Positions 8,396-17,092 of a DNA stretch of 64,000 nt are shown here, piece after piece. Under the pieces are notes generated by a model. That model was given only the letters and a program-made list of their open reading frames with translations, was not told the DNA's origin and did not search any database. A program made the position numbers and the translations under genes. Origin of the DNA: JAAXGI01 sp965206975 (GTDB lineage Bacteria > Gemmatimonadota > Gemmatimonadetes > Longimicrobiales > Gaopeijiaceae); NCBI GenBank assembly GCA_965206975.1, contig OZ242253.1:124001-188000 (forward strand), given 5' to 3'. Each line of letters opens with the position of its first letter. The first letter of the stretch is position 1.

Positions 8396-9901
8396 TCAAT
8401 CGACCATCAGGTTGAACATCATACCGGTGTCCCCGTGCTCGAGGTTGTGGCAATGAAGAAGGAAGAGGCCGCGCTGTGCACTGAAGCGAACTGCCACGCG
8501 GACAGTCTCCGAAGGGTAGAGGAGTACCGTATCCTTGAGCCCTCTCTCCCAAGGAAAGACCACTCCACGACCACCCGTTCGGGACAGAACCCGGAAGTGA
8601 GTCGCGTGCAGATGGATAGGGTGGGCGAACTGGTCATCGTTCACAAATGACCAGATCTCCGTCCGGCCGAACGGGACCCGCTCGTCCACGCGGTCCAACT
8701 CGAACGATCGATCATTGATGTGGTGGCGCAGCATCGTTCGTGACTCGTCGTCGAATTCAGTCCCGAAGCGGAAGGTCCGCTCCTCAACGGATCCAGCTGG
8801 GTCTGGAGCGGTCAGCGAGAAGAGTCGGTCGGGAATCGTGGCGGCGGCGCGGGTCCTCCTGGTAACCCGAAGACCGATAAGATCCATCGGTGCCCCCTGC
8901 GCTCCGGTGCCCCGCAATAGGTGCTCCAACCCTCCGGATATTCGGAAAGCCCGGGAGCGTAGGCGTACCTCTTCTCCGACCGCCGCTCGGCTAAGGTCCA
9001 CGAGCAGGTCTACGCGCTCAGCAGGCGCAACATCGACGAACTCAAGCGCCACCGGGCGCTCCAACAGTCCACCATCGTTCCCGATGAGCACAAGCGGAGC
9101 CCGATCGCTTCGCTCGACGCGAAAGATACGAGCGTTCGATCCGTTCAGGATTCGGAACCGGTACAGGGCAGTGTCGCAGTCAACGTATGAGCGGCGGATT
9201 CCGTTGCCGAACACCTCGCTCCCCAGGTACCCGTGCATCAGGTTCCCATATGTGTGAACCGGAAGCCCATCCCCGTCGACTTGCCGGTCCTGCAGTATCA
9301 GTGCGATCTCCCTCTCGCCCGACGGCAAGCCTAGCGCCTCCTCGTCCTCGTCCTCCACAATCAACATCCCGCCGATACCGAGCGTCGTATGTTTCGCGGT
9401 CTTGTGGTGGGTATGCGAGTGATACCAGTACGTCCCCGCACGGTCCTCCACTATGAAGTCATAGTCGTGGGTACCACCTGTGGGTACAGCGAGCCGGGGA
9501 TGCCCATCCGAGTGCTCCGGCGGAGTCAGTCCATGCCAGTGGAGGATCAGCTCATCAGGAAGCTCATTCCGGAGTGTCACCTGGAATCGATCGCCACGGC
9601 GGACCCGCAGGACTGGAGATGGCAATGAATCGTTCAGGAGCCATGCGGGGGCCCGAAGCCCATCCCCAATGTCCGCCGCACCCTCGGCCGCCACCAGCGT
9701 TAGACCTTCCGGCGCTGCCTCCTGCATCCGGCGGAGCCGGTTCCAACCCGGTTCCTGCTTGGATGCCCTATTCCAAAGCCTTGCCCTGTCGACTGGGCCG
9801 ACGACTCCCAGACCAGGCAGTGCACTCACTCCGCTAGCCGAAAAGACTTTGATGAACTGCCGTCGAGAGAGGAGGGCTCCCGTTCGGCTCACGGACCGCA
9901 A
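8396..9901 (-). CDS. Three-domain multicopper oxidase, Tat-exported
   Basis: 501 residues with a twin-arginine signal (SRRQFIKVFSASGVSALPGL). All four copper-ligand motifs are present in order: HWHG (about residue 120), YWYHSHTHH (about 160), HPIHLHATHF (about 430) and HCHNLEHGDTGMM at the C-terminus. The last includes the type-1 copper His-Cys-His and an axial Met. Length and motif spacing fit three-cupredoxin enzymes of the CueO/laccase/bilirubin-oxidase type. These couple one-electron oxidation of phenols or Cu(I)/Fe(II) to reduction of O2 to water. There is no CueO-like Met-rich insert that I can see, so copper detoxification is not specifically supported. It stands alone, flanked by intergenic gaps of about 380 and 395 bases. 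Confidence 0.9.
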   Translation of the reverse strand: MRSVSRTGALLSRRQFIKVFSASGVSALPGLGVVGPVDRARLWNRASKQEPGWNRLRRMQEAAPEGLTLVAAEGAADIGDGLRAPAWLLNDSLPSPVLRVRRGDRFQVTLRNELPDELILHWHGLTPPEHSDGHPRLAVPTGGTHDYDFIVEDRAGTYWYHSHTHHKTAKHTTLGIGGMLIVEDEDEEALGLPSGEREIALILQDRQVDGDGLPVHTYGNLMHGYLGSEVFGNGIRRSYVDCDTALYRFRILNGSNARIFRVERSDRAPLVLIGNDGGLLERPVALEFVDVAPAERVDLLVDLSRAAVGEEVRLRSRAFRISGGLEHLLRGTGAQGAPMDLIGLRVTRRTRAAATIPDRLFSLTAPDPAGSVEERTFRFGTEFDDESRTMLRHHINDRSFELDRVDERVPFGRTEIWSFVNDDQFAHPIHLHATHFRVLSRTGGRGVVFPWERGLKDTVLLYPSETVRVAVRFSAQRGLFLLHCHNLEHGDTGMMFNLMVD

Positions 9902-10297
9902 AGCCGGCGGCCGAGAGCCTCGCGACTCTCGGCGAAGAGCCCGGTAACCACCCTCTGCAACGGCCAGACTAGGCTGCGGGCTCTGGCCATCCCACGTTCG
10001 CCGAACTCGCGCTCAGGCCTTCAAGGACTCGTGACCTCATCATGATCTTCCAGCCGGACTGTTCGGAATGGTTATCACGCGGACGGGGTCGAATGTGGAG
10101 AGACGGGTAACCGCTGGCAACCTCATGCTTCACTTCTTCGAGGAGTTGAGGCAGGTCACGACCGACTGAGCGTGTCAGAGCCAAGAAGAGCGAAAGGCAT
10201 CTAGATACCCGAACAAAGCTCCTCACGGATGCCGCGGAATGACGCCGTGGAGAGCAGGAGGAGGTGAACGAACGAGCCCGGCCACACTTCCCCTCAG
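9902..10297. other. Intergenic stretch, no supported gene
   Basis: About 395 bases between the DUF5916 gene stop and the multicopper oxidase start. An open frame of 85 codons exists on the minus strand (9969-10226), but it has no recognisable domain, no clear RBS and low-complexity composition, so I do not call it. The promoter of the oxidase gene should be here. Confidence 0.4.
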
Positions 10298-13099
10298 TTA
10301 AGGGTTAAGCCAGTAGTTCAGCTTTAGAACGAAGATGTTGTCCGGGCGCGTGCCGAACATGTCGCCCACATCTCGGCCAAGATCGAAGCCCCCAAACCGC
10401 CTGCCGATCTCGTCGAAATCCCTGCCGGTCACGGAGTTGATACGGCTCTGCTGCCAAACCAGATAGACGGTAGATCCCTGTGTCCATTCCCATCGAAGCA
10501 CGGCATTCCCGAGGAGGCTGCGGTAGCTGAAGTCTCGGTCTGACACCTCGAACTGCTCGGCCGGACCATCCCCATCGGGATCGATGAGGAGGTCGCCGCC
10601 CAACCCTGGCGACACTGTACCGATGTCCCTGCCGTACTCGAGGAAGCCGAAGGTCCGTGGCCGCTCAAGCTCCTTCAGCGGCCTGTAGTCCCCGGTGGAA
10701 ATGAACGGCTCGGCATAGAGCTGGAGCGAGAGAGTGGGAGTGAAGGTTACGCTCACCCTTGCATCGATGGAGACAGTCGTTTGGTCCAACCCGCCAAAGA
10801 CGTAGCGGCTGCCGTAGGTGCTCCCAGCCAGCGGGTCTCTCACTGAGGTGACGTACTGGGCGGACTCGTAGCGCCGGTTCAGGTTAGGTCCAAGCTGGAT
10901 CGATAGACCCTCGCTGGGGTTCGCGGTCAGGTTCAAGCCGATGTCACTACTCCATCCACCCGCGTCGTCCTTCACCCACTGGTAGTTGAGTCGGCCTACC
11001 GTGTCCCGCCTTCCATCCGAGCTGAAGTTGAGGTTCATTGAGAGGCGGCTCGGCGTCCTAGCTAATGGCCCTCCGCGGGTCAGTCGGTCGTCGTCGTATG
11101 GGGGGTTGTAGGAGACTCTGATCCCTCCTTCCCAGTAGTTCAATAGCTGCCAGACAAAGTTCTGGTTCAGCGCTGCAAAGACCCGTTTCCCCTGGTAGTT
11201 CCAAACCGCGTCCGGGCTCCACCTGAGATCCCACGCTCTAAAGATCCGGCCAGGGTGCGGCTGGTTGTATTGGAAATGCGTATCCATGATGATCCGGTCC
11301 GAGGCGGACTGGAACCCAAGGTCGTTCACTTCGTAACCGGGGCTCGCGGCCGCTAACGACAGCTTCCCGACAAACGCCCCGGCCTGCTTTGCTACGTCGA
11401 CCATCCCGTAGTAACCGCTGAGCGACGTCGCGCCTGGATCCAGATGGTCCGCATCGGGACGCTGGTAGTAGCGGGTCGAAGACCGCTGCGTGCGAGTGAT
11501 CGCGACCGAATCGCCCTCAACGTGGCTCGCCGTAAACGTGCTGCTGATCCGGTACATTCGACCGGACCACTCGTGGGCAAAATCCGCACCCCCCGAGTAC
11601 GCCGCCGCGTGAAGTCGGTTGTCCATGCCCGTGCCCGCAAGCTTCCGATTCACGGCCGTGGCGAAGAGTCCGAAGCGGGTCTCCCCGCCCCGGATCTGCC
11701 TTCGCATCCTCCCCACCAGGTAATTCGCCGCCGGTTCGATCACGGATTCATTCACGATATTGTCGGCGTCCGAGTAGGTCAGGGTCTCCTGCGCAGTCAC
11801 GGCTTCGAGGATTCCCAGCGACCAACCGTCTCCCACCTTCCCCGTGACTTTCGCCGCCCCGAGAATGGTCGTGGCGGAAGCCGCGTCGGAGAAGACCGCC
11901 TCGGGCAGGACAGCACCGGAAGGAGATCGTCCGATCCGGCGTGAATAGAAGAGCTGAGGAGCCCGCCCAGTGCTCCCGCCCGGACCTCCTTCTCCAAACT
12001 GGAAGATGTTTCCGCCCTCGACGAAGAAAGGACGACGCTCCTCATAACGGGTCTCGAACGCCGTGAGGTTGATCACCGAAGGATCCAGCTCTACCTGTCC
12101 GAAGTCGGGATTCACCGTCGCGTCCAGCGTAACGTTGGAGGCGAGTCGGTACTTGAGGTCGAGGCCGACCTCCGCGAAATAGTCGGACCCGCGGCGAAAG
12201 GGATCCACGAAGTCAATCCCCTGAGGCTCCTCAGGCTGCAGATACTCACCTCGGGCAGCTAGATAGGGAAGAAGCTCCAACTTCCGTCCCGGCTCCAGCC
12301 CCTCGATCCCGTCGAGGTGAGCAAAACGCGATGCTCCCCCGCGCTCGAGCGTTGGTATGAAGGGAAATGTCACCTGCTCCTGGTTGCGGTGGATATTCCG
12401 CTTGATCTCGATGCCCCAAACCTGCTCCTCAGCGGGCCTGAAGCGAAGCTGGCTGAACGGGATCCGCATCTCCGTCGACCATCCCGACTCGGTCACCTGG
12501 GTGGCCGCCTCCCAGACAGGATCCCAAGAAGAGTCCCCCTCCCCACCGGACAACACCGCATCGCTGATCGAGCCAGACGGATTAACCGTGAACTGGTACG
12601 CAGTTTCATGGTCGTGATAACTGTCGAGGCTGACTGAGATGTAATCGAAATCCCAATTTCCGGCGTCCCGCCGGACGAGCCGCGTCGTAACCGGATTCGA
12701 GTCATGCAGGATCGCCCCCACGTAGATCACATTGTCGTCATAGGCCACGCGGAACTCGGTGCGCTCGGTCGCAGTCGCACCCTCATCGGGATCTTCTTGA
12801 ATGAACTCAGTGATAGGGGATGCCGTGGTCCACACCGGCTCGTCGAGCCGCCCATCTAGATCGATTCCGGTTCGCGTGCGAACGGCCCGTGCTTTCGGGG
12901 CCAACTCGTGGTCGTAGTTGAACTGGGCGAACTCCTCGGTACCCAAGGACAGTTCGGGATCCCTCCCCGACTGGATAACCTGCGCCTGAACGCTAGGCAC
13001 CTCGAGCAGGGCGGATGTGAGGAGAACGAAGCGGGCCAAGGATGATCCGCTGAGACGCCATCCGATGACCTGCGCTGGTATCTCCCAGCAGATGAGCAT
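10298..13099 (-). CDS. DUF5916 domain protein with N-terminal carbohydrate-binding-like domain
   Basis: 933 residues with a secretion signal (hydrophobic segment ending VQAQ at about residue 40). The N-terminal third has the CBM9-like pattern DGRLDEPVWTTASPITEFIQ and AYDDNVIYVGAILHDS. This is followed by the DUF5916 region, rich in beta-strand and outer-membrane features (RLASNVTLDATVNPDFGQVE, FETRYEERRPFFVEGG). It ends with a strand-like segment KLNYWLNP, consistent with a barrel closing on an aromatic/polar terminus. The family is common in Gemmatimonadota and Bacteroidota, and its cargo is unknown. An AAGGAAG box precedes the ATG at 13099. It appears to be monocistronic. Confidence 0.87.
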   Translation of the reverse strand: MLICWEIPAQVIGWRLSGSSLARFVLLTSALLEVPSVQAQVIQSGRDPELSLGTEEFAQFNYDHELAPKARAVRTRTGIDLDGRLDEPVWTTASPITEFIQEDPDEGATATERTEFRVAYDDNVIYVGAILHDSNPVTTRLVRRDAGNWDFDYISVSLDSYHDHETAYQFTVNPSGSISDAVLSGGEGDSSWDPVWEAATQVTESGWSTEMRIPFSQLRFRPAEEQVWGIEIKRNIHRNQEQVTFPFIPTLERGGASRFAHLDGIEGLEPGRKLELLPYLAARGEYLQPEEPQGIDFVDPFRRGSDYFAEVGLDLKYRLASNVTLDATVNPDFGQVELDPSVINLTAFETRYEERRPFFVEGGNIFQFGEGGPGGSTGRAPQLFYSRRIGRSPSGAVLPEAVFSDAASATTILGAAKVTGKVGDGWSLGILEAVTAQETLTYSDADNIVNESVIEPAANYLVGRMRRQIRGGETRFGLFATAVNRKLAGTGMDNRLHAAAYSGGADFAHEWSGRMYRISSTFTASHVEGDSVAITRTQRSSTRYYQRPDADHLDPGATSLSGYYGMVDVAKQAGAFVGKLSLAAASPGYEVNDLGFQSASDRIIMDTHFQYNQPHPGRIFRAWDLRWSPDAVWNYQGKRVFAALNQNFVWQLLNYWEGGIRVSYNPPYDDDRLTRGGPLARTPSRLSMNLNFSSDGRRDTVGRLNYQWVKDDAGGWSSDIGLNLTANPSEGLSIQLGPNLNRRYESAQYVTSVRDPLAGSTYGSRYVFGGLDQTTVSIDARVSVTFTPTLSLQLYAEPFISTGDYRPLKELERPRTFGFLEYGRDIGTVSPGLGGDLLIDPDGDGPAEQFEVSDRDFSYRSLLGNAVLRWEWTQGSTVYLVWQQSRINSVTGRDFDEIGRRFGGFDLGRDVGDMFGTRPDNIFVLKLNYWLNP

Positions 13100-13406
13100 G
13101 TGGATCTTCCTTGGGTGAAAACAGGCCGAGTGTTTGGGTGGATTCTGACAGCCAATCCAGTACCAATTGACGAAAGATCACTGGACGGGACCTTTGGCTT
13201 GTTATGTACCTCATTCAGCAAATAGGCCCGTACAGGGTCGTTGAAGCGTAGCTGACGATTCTGGTCCACCCTTTCACATTGGCGGTTCTCCGGGGCCTTT
13301 GTGCCCCAGTCTCATTGAAGATCTGAGCGCTTCCTAGAGCCCAGGTCATTGCGTGGAGCATACAATCACCGGACCTTGTGCATGACAACGATGGCAACCC
13401 GCCCAA
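13100..13406. other. Upstream region of the DUF5916 gene
   Basis: About 307 bases between the DUF5916 start and the VOC-protein stump. Short frames here lack any recognisable domain. It probably holds the DUF5916 promoter; I cannot identify boxes with confidence. Confidence 0.35.
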
Positions 13407-13592
13407 CTACACGTAGCGTATGAATTCGAGGAGGTTGCCGTCCGGATCGCGGACGTACACGCTTTGCCCACGGGTACCCCTGTCGCGGCCACCATGCCGC
13501 TCGCCCTCCGCTACGATCTCGGCCTCAGCCCGCCCGAGCACGGCAAGGAGTTCCTCCCGCGTACCTGCCCGCACCTGGCAGAAGTCACCGCA
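13407..13592 (-). pseudogene. VOC (glyoxalase/bleomycin-resistance fold) protein, 3' stump
   Basis: The last 60 or so residues of this frame match the C-terminal half of a VOC-family metalloenzyme: REELLAVLGRAEAEIV, then RGQSVYVRDPDGNLLEFIRY, which contains the conserved metal-ligand Glu. The residues read upstream of about 13592 in the same frame do not resemble the family, so the N-terminal half is missing. The stump sits beside the IS3-family element and was probably cut by an earlier insertion or deletion there. It is unlikely to be functional. Confidence 0.65.
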
Positions 13593-13938
13593 GGGGGACG
13601 CGGCCCCGGAGGCGCGTAGCCCCGAGGTGATTCTACCAGCTGGATGGCCCGCTTGAGGAAGGTACGACGTGATGAGGATCTCTTTGAGATGACGTCCTCC
13701 TGTGGCAGGCGATACCCGGCCCAATTTGGTTAGATGAGACCGATTGGAAACTCCAAAGGATAAGCTTTCGGAGACGCATGGGCCATGCACGAAACGGGGC
13801 ATGGGGGCTTAAGATCAACATACCCTGAGACTCGAATGGCGCCGGGGGTACCGCGGCGGCTTGGAGCGCCGAGCCACTGGCAGACATTGGACTTCATTTG
13901 GAGTGAACCCCAGCGGTTGGACAACGGGGCGATGAGAA

Positions 13939-14732
13939 TTAGGCCGCGTGCTGAGCATGTTGGGCCTCATACTCCTTCGGACTTAGGTAGCCCAGTGCCG
14001 AGTGGAGCCGTTTCTCGTTGTAGACCTGATCCAGGAAGCGAGGCAGGCGAGCCACGACGTTCTGGTAGGTTCCGTAGTCGTTCAGGTAAACCTCTTCGCA
14101 CTTCACGGTCTTGATGAAGCTTTCCGCCTGGGCGTTGTCGTAGGGGTTGCCCCGGCGGCTCATGGACCCGCGCAGGCTCCACTCGGCCAGCACCGCCCGG
14201 TAGGCCGCCGAGCCATATTGGGTGAGTTCAAGCGGTCGGTGTGATGAATGCAACCGCGTGGTGGTTGTCGATCGGCCAACGCCGCGCGCAGTGCCGCGAT
14301 CGTCAGCCGTGTGTCGACCTGCCGTGACACAGCGTAGCCAACCACGCGGCGTGACCACGCACCCAGGATCACCGCCAAGTAGACGAACGCCGACCGCGTG
14401 CGGATATACGTGATATCGCCCGCCCACAACTCGTTCGGACCGGTGGGCGTAAAATGGCGGGCCAGGTTCGGGAACACCGCTTCGCGGCCCCCGCCATCGC
14501 TCGTTCGAACCGCTCGGCGCCGTAGTTTCACGCTCAGGCCGCGTTCGCGCATGATGCGGGCGACTCGCTTGTGGTTGATCCGCCAGCCCTCGTGGCACAG
14601 CTGCGCCGTGACGCGCCGATACCCGTAACGGGGGAACTCCTCACAGATCGCCTCGATGCGCTGGATCAACGCCTCTTCGTCCCGACCCCGACCTCGCGGG
14701 CGGTAGTAGTAGGTGCTACGTGCCAGGCTCAT
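13939..14732 (-). pseudogene. IS3-family OrfB transposase, frameshifted
   Basis: From an ATG at 14732 (MSLARSTYYYRPRG) the frame encodes the HTH_21 segment (FPRYGYRRVTAQL) and the start of an rve/DDE integrase core with NELWAGDITYIRT (first Asp) and CIHHTD (second Asp). Right after HHTDR, at about 14225, the coding frame changes. The rest of the core, including the NPYDNAQAESF segment with the catalytic Glu and the end (RLHSALGYLSPKEYEAQ), continues in another frame to a stop at 13939. The junction fits a net 5-base gain (or 1-base loss) relative to the family. The broken frame separates catalytic residues, so no active transposase is expected. Confidence 0.82.
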
Positions 14733-14772
14733 CAGTTCACACCCTCGTCGGACCGAGAGACCGTCGGGCCGC

Positions 14773-15273
14773 TCACCACGGAGGACGTCGCGCCGCTCGG
14801 CAGGCCTGCTGGCCGTCTCGTTTTTTTTGCCGCGCCAGGACGCGTTCGATGCTGCGCCGATGCACCGAGACGCCGAACCGCTCGCGTACCAGTTCGACCA
14901 GTTCGTGGGCACTCGGCGGCGGGTGTTGCGCCCGGGCGGCGCGCAAGGCCTCGACCACTTCGGCGTCGAACTTGTGCGCCCGCCGCGGTCCGGGACGCTC
15001 CGGCAACAGCGCCGCCAGCCCGCCGGCCTCGTAGGCGCGTTGCGCCAAGTAGAACGTGGGGCGGGAGAGGCCGAATCGCGCGGCGCTGGCGCTGACGGAC
15101 GCGCCGTCCTCGCGTACCCGGCGCAGCATCTCGTACTTGACCTGCAGCAGGTCGCGGGGATCGAAGAAGGCGTTGTCGAGGAACAGTTCGTCGCACACGC
15201 GCTCGGGGTGGGGGTGGAGGCAGCCATGCCGGCGCAGGGCGCGTATCTTGTCGTCGTCGTCGCGTCCTGGCAT
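14773..15273 (-). CDS. IS3-family OrfA, helix-turn-helix protein
   Basis: 166 residues. Two helix-turn-helix units are visible: one around SASAARFGLSRPTFYLAQRA, a second in the LVELVRERFGVSVHRRSIER segment. This is the DNA-binding part that recognises the element ends. It overlaps the start of the orfB frame. Near its end an uninterrupted run of eight A (minus strand; T run at 14821-14828) is present, the type of slippery tract IS3 elements use to make an OrfAB fusion. The orfB frame is +1 relative to orfA here, not the usual -1, so one base of that run may have been lost or gained. Confidence 0.75.
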   Translation of the reverse strand: MPGRDDDDKIRALRRHGCLHPHPERVCDELFLDNAFFDPRDLLQVKYEMLRRVREDGASVSASAARFGLSRPTFYLAQRAYEAGGLAALLPERPGPRRAHKFDAEVVEALRAARAQHPPPSAHELVELVRERFGVSVHRRSIERVLARQKKRDGQQACRAARRPPW

Positions 15274-15461
15274 GGGGCGGTCTCCGATGATGGGCGAATA
15301 GGTATGTAAATATAACTATGACGATATCTGAATCGCTGTCAAGCGAGATTCTGTACGTCAACGAGGGAGTAATGCCCATTTTATAAGTGATACCGGCAAT
15401 ATATCGCCATACAGAAGATCCGGAAACCCCGGCCTCATGCTTGATCGGGATAAATTCGTGC

Positions 15462-15722
15462 TTACATATCCGACATATTCCCCTTTACAGCATCCCCGTC
15501 CAACCACTCCCCCAAGGCCTGCAGATCCACCACCCGAAACGCCGAACGACCCGCCGCGACCTTCACGAACGGATCCTTGACCGCCACACTGGTCCAACCG
15601 ACCGGAAGGTGCCGTAACACGCCGCTTTCGTCCGTGTAGTAAACCCGCTCGATCCCCCAGCAACGCTTCGTCTGGATCAACTCGAACTCGCGACCGCGTA
15701 ACGGGTGAAACGGGTGCGTCAC
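15462..15722 (-). CDS. DUF5372 family protein
   Basis: 86 residues from a GTG start at 15722. The start MTHPFHPLRGREFELI, then WGIERVYYTDESGVLRHLP, WTSV and DPFVKVAAGRSAFRVVDLQ, matches the small DUF5372 family, which is usually found beside insertion sequences or integrase genes. Function is unknown. Here it lies between the IS3 element and the IS481 tail, consistent with being mobile-element cargo. The gene appears intact. Confidence 0.68.
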   Translation of the reverse strand: MTHPFHPLRGREFELIQTKRCWGIERVYYTDESGVLRHLPVGWTSVAVKDPFVKVAAGRSAFRVVDLQALGEWLDGDAVKGNMSDM

Positions 15723-15748
15723 TTGAAAGGTTCGACCGTCTTGCGACG

Positions 15749-16033
15749 GTGGAGGTGCAGTCGACGACTCAGTCCAACGGCTTCATCGAGCGCTTCCACC
15801 GCACGCTCCTCGACGAGCACTTGAGGGTGAAGGGCCGCACCACCTGGTATGAGACCGTCGAGGAGATGCAGACCGACCTGGAGGCCTACCTCGAGACCTA
15901 CAACCGCAAGCGTCCCCACCGAGGCCGAGGCATGGAGGGCCGCACGCCCTATCAGGTGTTCAAGGCCGGTCTCACCGACGCCAGGAAGGCCGCGAAGGCC
16001 AGCAAGGAGGACGCCAACAAGAAGGCAGCCTAG
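15749..16033 (+). pseudogene. IS481-family transposase, C-terminal fragment
   Basis: The frame reads TTQSNGFIERFHRTLLDEHL, then WYETVEEMQTDLEAYLETYN and KRPHRGRGMEGRTPYQVF. This is the end of an IS481-type rve integrase core; the Glu in NGFIERFH is the last DDE residue. The first two catalytic Asp residues and the N-terminal HTH are absent, because the sequence upstream belongs to the DUF5372 gene region. It is a 5'-truncated remnant. Confidence 0.8.
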
Positions 16034-16066
16034 ACACAGCTCCGGCGAGGGCCGACTGTCAGGTCA

Positions 16067-17092
16067 TTACCATCTCTGTACATACGGGGAGCTCTTCCCC
16101 AATCGGTCCAGCGGCTGTCCGCCTCCGTCCGGCTCCTTCCCGAGCGCCCAGGCGGCCACGGTCTTGAGATCGGGGGGGAGGGGAGAATGGAACCTCATCG
16201 GCTCGCCCGTCACCGGGTGGTCGAACCCGAGCCTCGCCGCGTGGAGGAACTGCCGGGGGCATCTCTCTGCCAGCTCCCTCGCCCAGGCACGTCCCGGCCC
16301 GCCCATCCCGCGCTCCCGGCCCGCACCGTAGACGGTGTCCCCCACGACCGGGTGGCCGATATGGGCCAGATGCACGCGGATCTGATGCGTGCGACCCGTC
16401 TCGAGCGCAACATCGAGGAGTTCGGCTGCTCTCCACGACTCCCGCACCCGGATCCGGGTCACTGCCCGGCGCCCCGACTCCCGCACAGCCATCTTCTTCC
16501 GGTCCCTCGCATCCCGGCCTATCGGCTCGTCGACGCGAAGGTGGCGCCTCGAGAGGTGGCCCCACGACGCGGCGAGGTACACCCGTCGGATCCGGCGGGC
16601 CTTGAGCGCTTCGGAGAGCTCCCAGTGCGTCCTTTCATCCTTCGCAACCACGAGAAGCCCCGACGTGTCCCGATCCAGCCGGTGGACGATCCCCGGCCTG
16701 AGACCCCCGCCAGATGGGGGAGGCGCCCTCAAGTGATGCAGGAGCGCATTCACCATCGTGCCGGATCGGTGACCGGGCGCCGGGTGGACGACCATCCCGG
16801 CTGCCTTGTCCACGACGAGGAGGTGCTCGTCCTCGTAGACAATCTCGAGTGGGATCGGCTCGGCTTGGAGCGTCGACGCCCGAGGCTCAGGCAGCCCCAC
16901 CTCGATCCGGTCCCCCTCGGATACGACCTCCGATTTCCGGCGGGCCGCCCCGTTTACGAGGACACTTCCTTCCTCGACGAGACGGGCGGCGCGGGAGCGG
17001 GAGAGCGCGAATTGGGCCGCGACCCACGAATCGAGCCGTGACCCCGCACCCTCCCCGTCCACAACCGTCGACCTCCGGCCGGGCTCCGTCAC
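16067..17092 (-). CDS. rluD: RluA-family 23S rRNA pseudouridine synthase (RluD-like)
   Basis: 341 residues. An N-terminal S4 RNA-binding domain (RLDSWVAAQF to GSVLVNGAARRKS) is followed by the catalytic domain. That domain contains VHRLDRDTSGLLVVAKDE, whose Asp is the nucleophile, GRTHQIRVHLAHIGHPVVGD, and the early IVYEDEHLLVVDKAAGMVVHP written here as family landmarks. Length and domain order fit RluD, which converts uridines in helix 69 of 23S rRNA. Its start overlaps the ileS stop by 4 bases (ATGA), so it is translationally coupled to ileS. The last dozen residues (SSPYVQRW) lie next to the IS481 remnant and may be altered. Confidence 0.9.
   Translation of the reverse strand: MTEPGRRSTVVDGEGAGSRLDSWVAAQFALSRSRAARLVEEGSVLVNGAARRKSEVVSEGDRIEVGLPEPRASTLQAEPIPLEIVYEDEHLLVVDKAAGMVVHPAPGHRSGTMVNALLHHLRAPPPSGGGLRPGIVHRLDRDTSGLLVVAKDERTHWELSEALKARRIRRVYLAASWGHLSRRHLRVDEPIGRDARDRKKMAVRESGRRAVTRIRVRESWRAAELLDVALETGRTHQIRVHLAHIGHPVVGDTVYGAGRERGMGGPGRAWARELAERCPRQFLHAARLGFDHPVTGEPMRFHSPLPPDLKTVAAWALGKEPDGGGQPLDRLGKSSPYVQRW

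Larger units (their letters stand above)
13939..15273 (-). mobile_element. IS3-family insertion sequence (degenerate)
   Basis: An orfA/orfB pair on the minus strand defines an IS3-family element. The limits given are those of the coding regions. I searched the flanks (about 13920-13940 and 15280-15380) by eye and could not find convincing terminal inverted repeats or a target-site duplication. The right flank at 15300-15420 is distinctly AT-rich compared with the neighbourhood. orfB is frameshifted, so the element is probably inactive. Confidence 0.8.

Noticed and set aside
8396..9901. Assigning the multicopper oxidase as CueO (copper resistance)
   Set aside because: No Met-rich insert and no copper-resistance neighbours were seen, so only the family-level call is supported.
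9969..10226. 85-codon frame between the multicopper oxidase and the DUF5916 gene
   Set aside because: No domain, no clear ribosome binding site and no sign of coding bias compared with neighbours.
13920..15400. Terminal inverted repeats of the IS3 element
   Set aside because: Compared both flanks by eye in inward orientation and found no convincing match or target duplication.
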